From Trogon surrucura (taxonomy: Eukaryota > Chordata > Aves > Trogoniformes > Trogonidae), in the NCBI GenBank assembly GCA_020746105.1, contig CM036618.1:124753691-124817690 (forward strand): 64,000 bases of DNA, in the 5' to 3' direction. Shown here piece by piece: positions 59,820 through 64,000 of this stretch (position 1 is its first letter; every line of letters begins with the position of its first letter). A program made the translations under genes and the position numbers. The notes under the pieces were generated by a model. It was given only the letters and a program-made list of their open reading frames with translations. It was not told the DNA's origin and did not search any database.

Positions 59820-60440
59820 ATTCCTAACGTTGTCGAGGGTTATTATAACCTCCTTTCGTAACGTACTATAAATTTTATTATGAAGCACAAATTCTTTGGC
59901 TCCCAAGCCCCGTCTTTACAGGGAGACAGCGCGCTGTAGTTCTTCCGCGCGCGGTAATGTGAGCAGAGAGCTAATGAAGGTCTTTATGTAAATTTTCCAG
60001 TTATCAGGTAAAATCTTCACATCGGAATCTGTCACATGTTATAAAAATTCTTTATGTTATCAAATGCTAATGATAACTCAGAACACAGAGCCCACGGAGG
60101 AGCTTTGAAATCCTTCATAAAAACTGCATTCGGCCCCGGCAACTGGAGCCTTGAATTTCTACTCCGACTACTCCAGTTTGTAATTAGCATAGTGCAGGCT
60201 TCTCTGCCCTCTGAAACCATAATGTTAATTACAAAAATTACACTGTGTTTAAAAGTGCAATTAAGAGACTGTGCTGCACAAAGGGAGCCGTGGAACCTCT
60301 TTGCACACTTTGAAGCCAGGTCACAACGCAGCCCATGAAAGAGAGTCCAAGGCTTGCTCCCAGCTAAAGGCTTGGGAAGATCATAAAGAGAACTCGGCTA
60401 AAATGAGCTCTGGTGGGCTCTGCTGAGCCCTTAATGAATA
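59820..60440. promoter_or_regulatory. Candidate conserved noncoding element with GC palindromes
   Basis: Contains two perfect GC-rich palindromes (59926-59937, 59946-59955), TAATTA cores at 60181-60186 and 60226-60231, further ATTA/TAAT words (GCAATTAAG near 60257), and AT-rich flanks. It is repeat-free with no domain-bearing frame. CpG retention inside AT-rich DNA together with clustered homeodomain cores is a strong enhancer-like signature, though still only an inference. Confidence 0.4.
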
Positions 60441-61516
60441 ATGCTCTTCCTTGGGAGGGAAGGTGCTAAAAGGCGGGTGGGGGAAGAATATTGAACTAAT
60501 TAAGGACCGGCTCCTGCAGCAGTTACTGCGTCTGGTTGGGATGACTGTTGTGGTGGTGAATAAGTGCAGGATCAGACCCTCAGAGGTCACCGTGCAATTG
60601 CAGTCACAACTGGCCTGTGATCGCTATTCTGTTTGAACCTGAAAGCAAAAACAAAACCAAACCAACAAACCATGTTCCTTTGTATTGTTGCATATTGAGT
60701 GACTTGGGAAAATTTTAATTCTTCTGCCCTGGTCTTTGACTGGGGGTTTGCTCTGGCCCAGGGAGCTGAGGTGTTCCCTGTGGTGCAGATGGTGCTGGGG
60801 CCAAGCGCAGTGGTTGCCAGTTGAGGGAGCTCTGGGTCCTGCCCACAGATCTTTTTCCCCCTTCAGCTCACAAAGGGAGGAAAAGGCAGCTCCTAAGTAT
60901 TTGCAGAGAGGCAAGTAAAAGATGGAAAGCTGAGCCACATAGTGCCGAGCATTGCAGGAAGGACTTGGGAAAACAATCACAAGAAGAATATTTTGTTTCA
61001 TTTCATTTTTTTCTCCTTAAAACCATTTAACAGTCTGAATTTTGGTAGACATCTCCACTAAAGGCCTTCCAAGGCTTTAATTAATTAATTAAGACCCAGA
61101 GCACCCCTCTGTGGTCGGTATCTGCACACCAGCTTAGAAATAGAGAAACCGAGGCACGGCCAATGCTGGAGGTGGTGTGGGCAGCTGCGGTTTGGGCAGG
61201 AGAATCCACGGGCCCCGTCCCTTCCCTCTGCGCTGCCAAAATGTCTTCCTGTTGCCTCTGTGGTTGTTCTTTTGAAGGAGGAGGATGTGGGTAGCAAACA
61301 CACAGATCCTACTCCTGGAGATTTGTGCCCAAGTCGAGGTCCGAGGCCACTCTCCGCTGACACAAACCAGGCGCTTGCAGCGATGTGTGTGGGTCAGGAT
61401 GAGGCCGTGATGGCACGCAAAAAGTTGCTGGCCCCAGTCCCATATGAACTGTGAGCCATTACCTTTATATAGTCTTTCCTTGAATTTCCCAGTAACTTTT
61501 CAACACAGCCTCCTGT

Positions 61517-61542
61517 AAAAAAAAAAAAAAAACAAAAAAAAA
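61517..61542. repeat. Interrupted poly-A tract
   Basis: A16, one C, then A9, followed by CCCC. Low complexity. No retroposon body is recognised upstream. Confidence 0.8.
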
Positions 61543-62350
61543 CCCCAAGAAAACCACCTTCAATAACTGTTCAATAAATCATCAGCCTGACCTTTTCCAG
61601 TGAAAACGAGCACTGCCACCGCTGATGCTGAGTGCGTGTGTGTGGTGGGGGCGTGGGGGGAAGGCAAGGGCGAGCCCAGCTTCACGGAGAAACTTCAGTG
61701 CAGCCTCAGGTTTATTTTGCTTCAGTGCCTGGAAAGGAAAAAAAGCTGACTTTCCTTCTCTTTGCCTTCTACCTGCCCAACTGGTTATAGACACAGACAG
61801 TTTACATATGTGATCCTTCCTATTTAGAAAATTAATGGTGTTTTCTGGCTCCAAATCACAGCTTGTGGTGCTCTGCAGGCGATGAAAAACTTGGCCAGCT
61901 TCAGCAGCAAAGCAGCCATTAGAAAATTAACCCTTGGTGGCGAAAGAGCAAAGGTACCCCAGCGAGGTCCACGAGAAGTGGCAGGCTGTAGCTTTCAGGT
62001 GTACCTACATATGTTAGCAATGTAAAACGAGCGCAGGCAGTCCCCCTGGAGAGTGCCCATCAAGCGTGTTTGGAGCCGGATACTGTGGAGAGGGCATGGC
62101 CATATCACTTGGCAGCGAAAGCGACCAATATGCCACGATTTTCATTAGAGCACAAGAGGAGCGCTGAGCGGAGATTATGAATCAGAGCTGCCTCTCTCAG
62201 CTCCACCTGACTGCAGAGTGTTGGGGCATTTGCTCCTTGCTGCTGTCCTGGCTCCTCACTGGTCCAGTTGGCTGTTCACACATCTCTCTTGTGTTTATTG
62301 ATGGCAGTGGTGCACATGAGTGAAAATTAATATTGCAGAAAATTTAAATT

Positions 62351-62365
62351 AAAAAAAAAAAAAAA
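62351..62365. repeat. A15 homopolymer
   Basis: Fifteen A in an AT-rich context, preceded by AATTTAAATT. Confidence 0.8.
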
Positions 62366-63180
62366 TAGAAGAGGGCTTGTGCCTTGATGCAGACTCTTTG
62401 GCTTTAAGGTGTGAACTCTTCCGAATTGTGAAGGGCTGTGCCCCAAACCCGTAGGCTGTGTGAGTGCTGTGTGGCAGGGAGCTGGGAGCTGTCTGGGGAT
62501 GTGTGATTCACTTGCAGATTTTACGAAAATCTTGAATTTGGGGAATATGGCGCTTTGCTCTGGGGGCTTCTCAAACTGCCCCAAAGCAGAGAGAAATGAA
62601 GTAAAATGGAGCATACAGAGAAGGAGTAACCCTGTGGGTAAGTGCCCCAACTGCGCCTGTCTCGCCCGGTGCGTGTCCCAGGCGAGAAGAGGAGAGCCCA
62701 GTCCCTTCCCGGATCCGTGAGGTGCCTGTGCTTTTACTCCTGGCTCTGCCCCTCTTGGTGGGGATCAAAAGCATCTCCACCCCCTGACCATTGCCTTTCC
62801 CTTGTGCGTGCTTGTCCCTTGTCCTACAAGAATATTCTTTCCATGGGGTGATTCTTTTTTTGAAGGCAGAGCATCACCGCCTACCTGTAGCAGAGAGCGA
62901 GGTGACAGGACCAGGGATCCTGCGCTGGGATGCAGCAGAAACACGGCGAGCATCGCCTCTGCAAGCCCTGGTCCTGTGCACATTCATCCTGCAGTGTTAA
63001 AGCTGGTTTTATCTTTAAGCTCGCGGTAGCGGAAACCACGGCCGTTAATTTCACCGTCTCTGAATTTGGGCTCTGTGGTGCTTGGGGAAATCAGGCTGTC
63101 CCTCCTTCCTGCCCGCCACGCTAGCAAACCCCCAAACAGGGGGTAAATAACAACAGAGTCTTAATTGCACCTCTCTAGTT

Positions 63181-64000
63181 TACTCTTGACGAAAACTCCC
63201 TGAAATGAAGACTAACCTGATTATAGAGGATGCTTTGTTCAATTAACGCTATTAACAAGTTTAATAACATATAGTAAAAATGTCAATAAGGTTATTATCT
63301 TGGTAACTTTTGGATCAGCTTTTTGGCCGGCAGCAGCGAGCCCTTCTCTGCGCAGCCTGGCCAGGCAAAGTTACCGCAGTCGGATTTGATTTCCAGAGAG
63401 CACAGGGCACGTTTCTGCTCTCCCTTTGGCAGCGGCTCCTATAGCTCTGCCTATTAGACCCAGGACTTGCGTACCAAACGCCGGTAAACTTGGCGCCGTT
63501 CAGGACTTTCCAAAGTTGCAAAATCTTCCCTCCCAACCCCCCCCCCAAACCCTCATTTTATATTACCTGGGCTGGCATCTGTGACCCTGTTATGAACTGA
63601 ATGATAAATCATGCGAGATGCTTGCTTTCCTTCTCTTTTTTTTTTGAAAACGTGCGACACAGCAGCGACTTGTGTTAATGTATAAAATTAATTGCCCCGG
63701 TGAGACATTTCTTCCAAAAAAGTAATAATAGTCAGGATTTAGCTTTGCGAATGTGAAAACCCTCTGGTATACTAATAAAATGAAAAGGTTTCACAAAATA
63801 ATATCCCAAATAATTGGGTTCCCTCTACCAAAGGACCCCATGTTGTTTCTCTTAAGCAATATATGAAAAAAATTGTGATTATTCCTTTGGACTTCATAAA
63901 ACATAATTGGAAAAAAAATCTTTAAAGGAAGCGCAAGGTAATCGCTTTCACTTTTCCCAATCAAATTGATGTTGCTTTCTCTCTTCTATCCTCCTTGTAA
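63181..64000. promoter_or_regulatory. Candidate AT-rich enhancer block, runs off the window
   Basis: AT-rich with TTAACGCTATTAACAAG, AAAATTAATTGCC (near 63685) and several TAATAA words, interrupted by a C10 run (63537-63546) and a T-run near 63637. It is repeat-free and continues to the edge. The 77-codon minus frame at 63315-63548 depends on the C-run. Enhancer status is inferred from composition. Confidence 0.28.

Larger units (their letters stand above)
60441..63180. other. GC-richer unique sequence with A-tracts
   Basis: Holds (TTAA)4 at 61077-61092, A16 plus A9 at 61517-61542, a GT/G-rich patch at 61635-61664 and A15 at 62351-62365. A GAGAAACCGAGGCACGG word at 61142-61158 recalls the core of ancient MIR-type SINEs, but too little surrounds it to call one. 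Frames of up to 125 codons lack domains. Confidence 0.5.

Noticed and set aside
61142..61158. Word resembling the core of a MIR SINE
   Set aside because: Too short, and the flanking sequence does not continue the MIR consensus clearly. A RepeatMasker run would decide.

Overview
The window looks like avian nuclear DNA from a gene desert. Two fragments of CR1 LINE retrotransposons carry the bird-type 3' end (tandem octamers of the form ATTCTRTG, preceded by the conserved 3' UTR). There are no operons, ribosome-binding sites or long open frames. Base composition alternates between AT-rich blocks and short GC/CpG-rich pockets. The longest open frame is about 200 codons, and none resembles a known host protein. 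I found no host protein-coding exon, tRNA, rRNA, known miRNA or CRISPR array that I can support.

Layout. 1-8 kb: unique sequence with a degenerate GGAGGCC minisatellite and a 14-G run at 1.7-1.9 kb. 8-15 kb: several AT-rich blocks rich in TAATTA-type homeodomain cores (8.1, 11.2-11.96, 14.05-15.0 kb), separated by purine or pyrimidine tracts. 15-33 kb: mostly featureless, with enhancer-like blocks at 19.8-20.5 and 23.7-24.3 kb; the second has an RFX X-box-like palindrome. 33-36 kb: an enhancer-like block ending in a perfect 18-bp palindrome, a tandem 18-mer, a TTG/TTA microsatellite, and a promoter-like segment (CCAAT, TTTAA, splice donor) that could start a noncoding transcript. 41.6-42.6 kb: a 221-bp imperfect inverted repeat able to form a long hairpin, the most unusual structure in the window. 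42.97-43.25 kb: a CR1 copy on the minus strand that still encodes the C-terminal tail of its ORF2. 45.3 kb: a perfect tandem 18-mer next to a CpG-dense pocket. 46.8-60.4 kb: further enhancer-like blocks, some with octamer (POU) sites, a second older CR1 tail at 59.2 kb, and a block at 59.8-60.4 kb with two GC palindromes. 60.4-64 kb: GC-richer unique DNA with A-tracts, ending in another AT-rich block.

Interpretation. Long gene-free DNA with few repeats and recurrent AT-rich blocks bearing homeodomain, POU and RFX-like sites is typical of the regulatory landscape around a developmental transcription-factor gene, or of a very large intron of one. The target gene is not visible here. Conservation cannot be measured from one sequence, so every enhancer call is an inference from composition and motifs.
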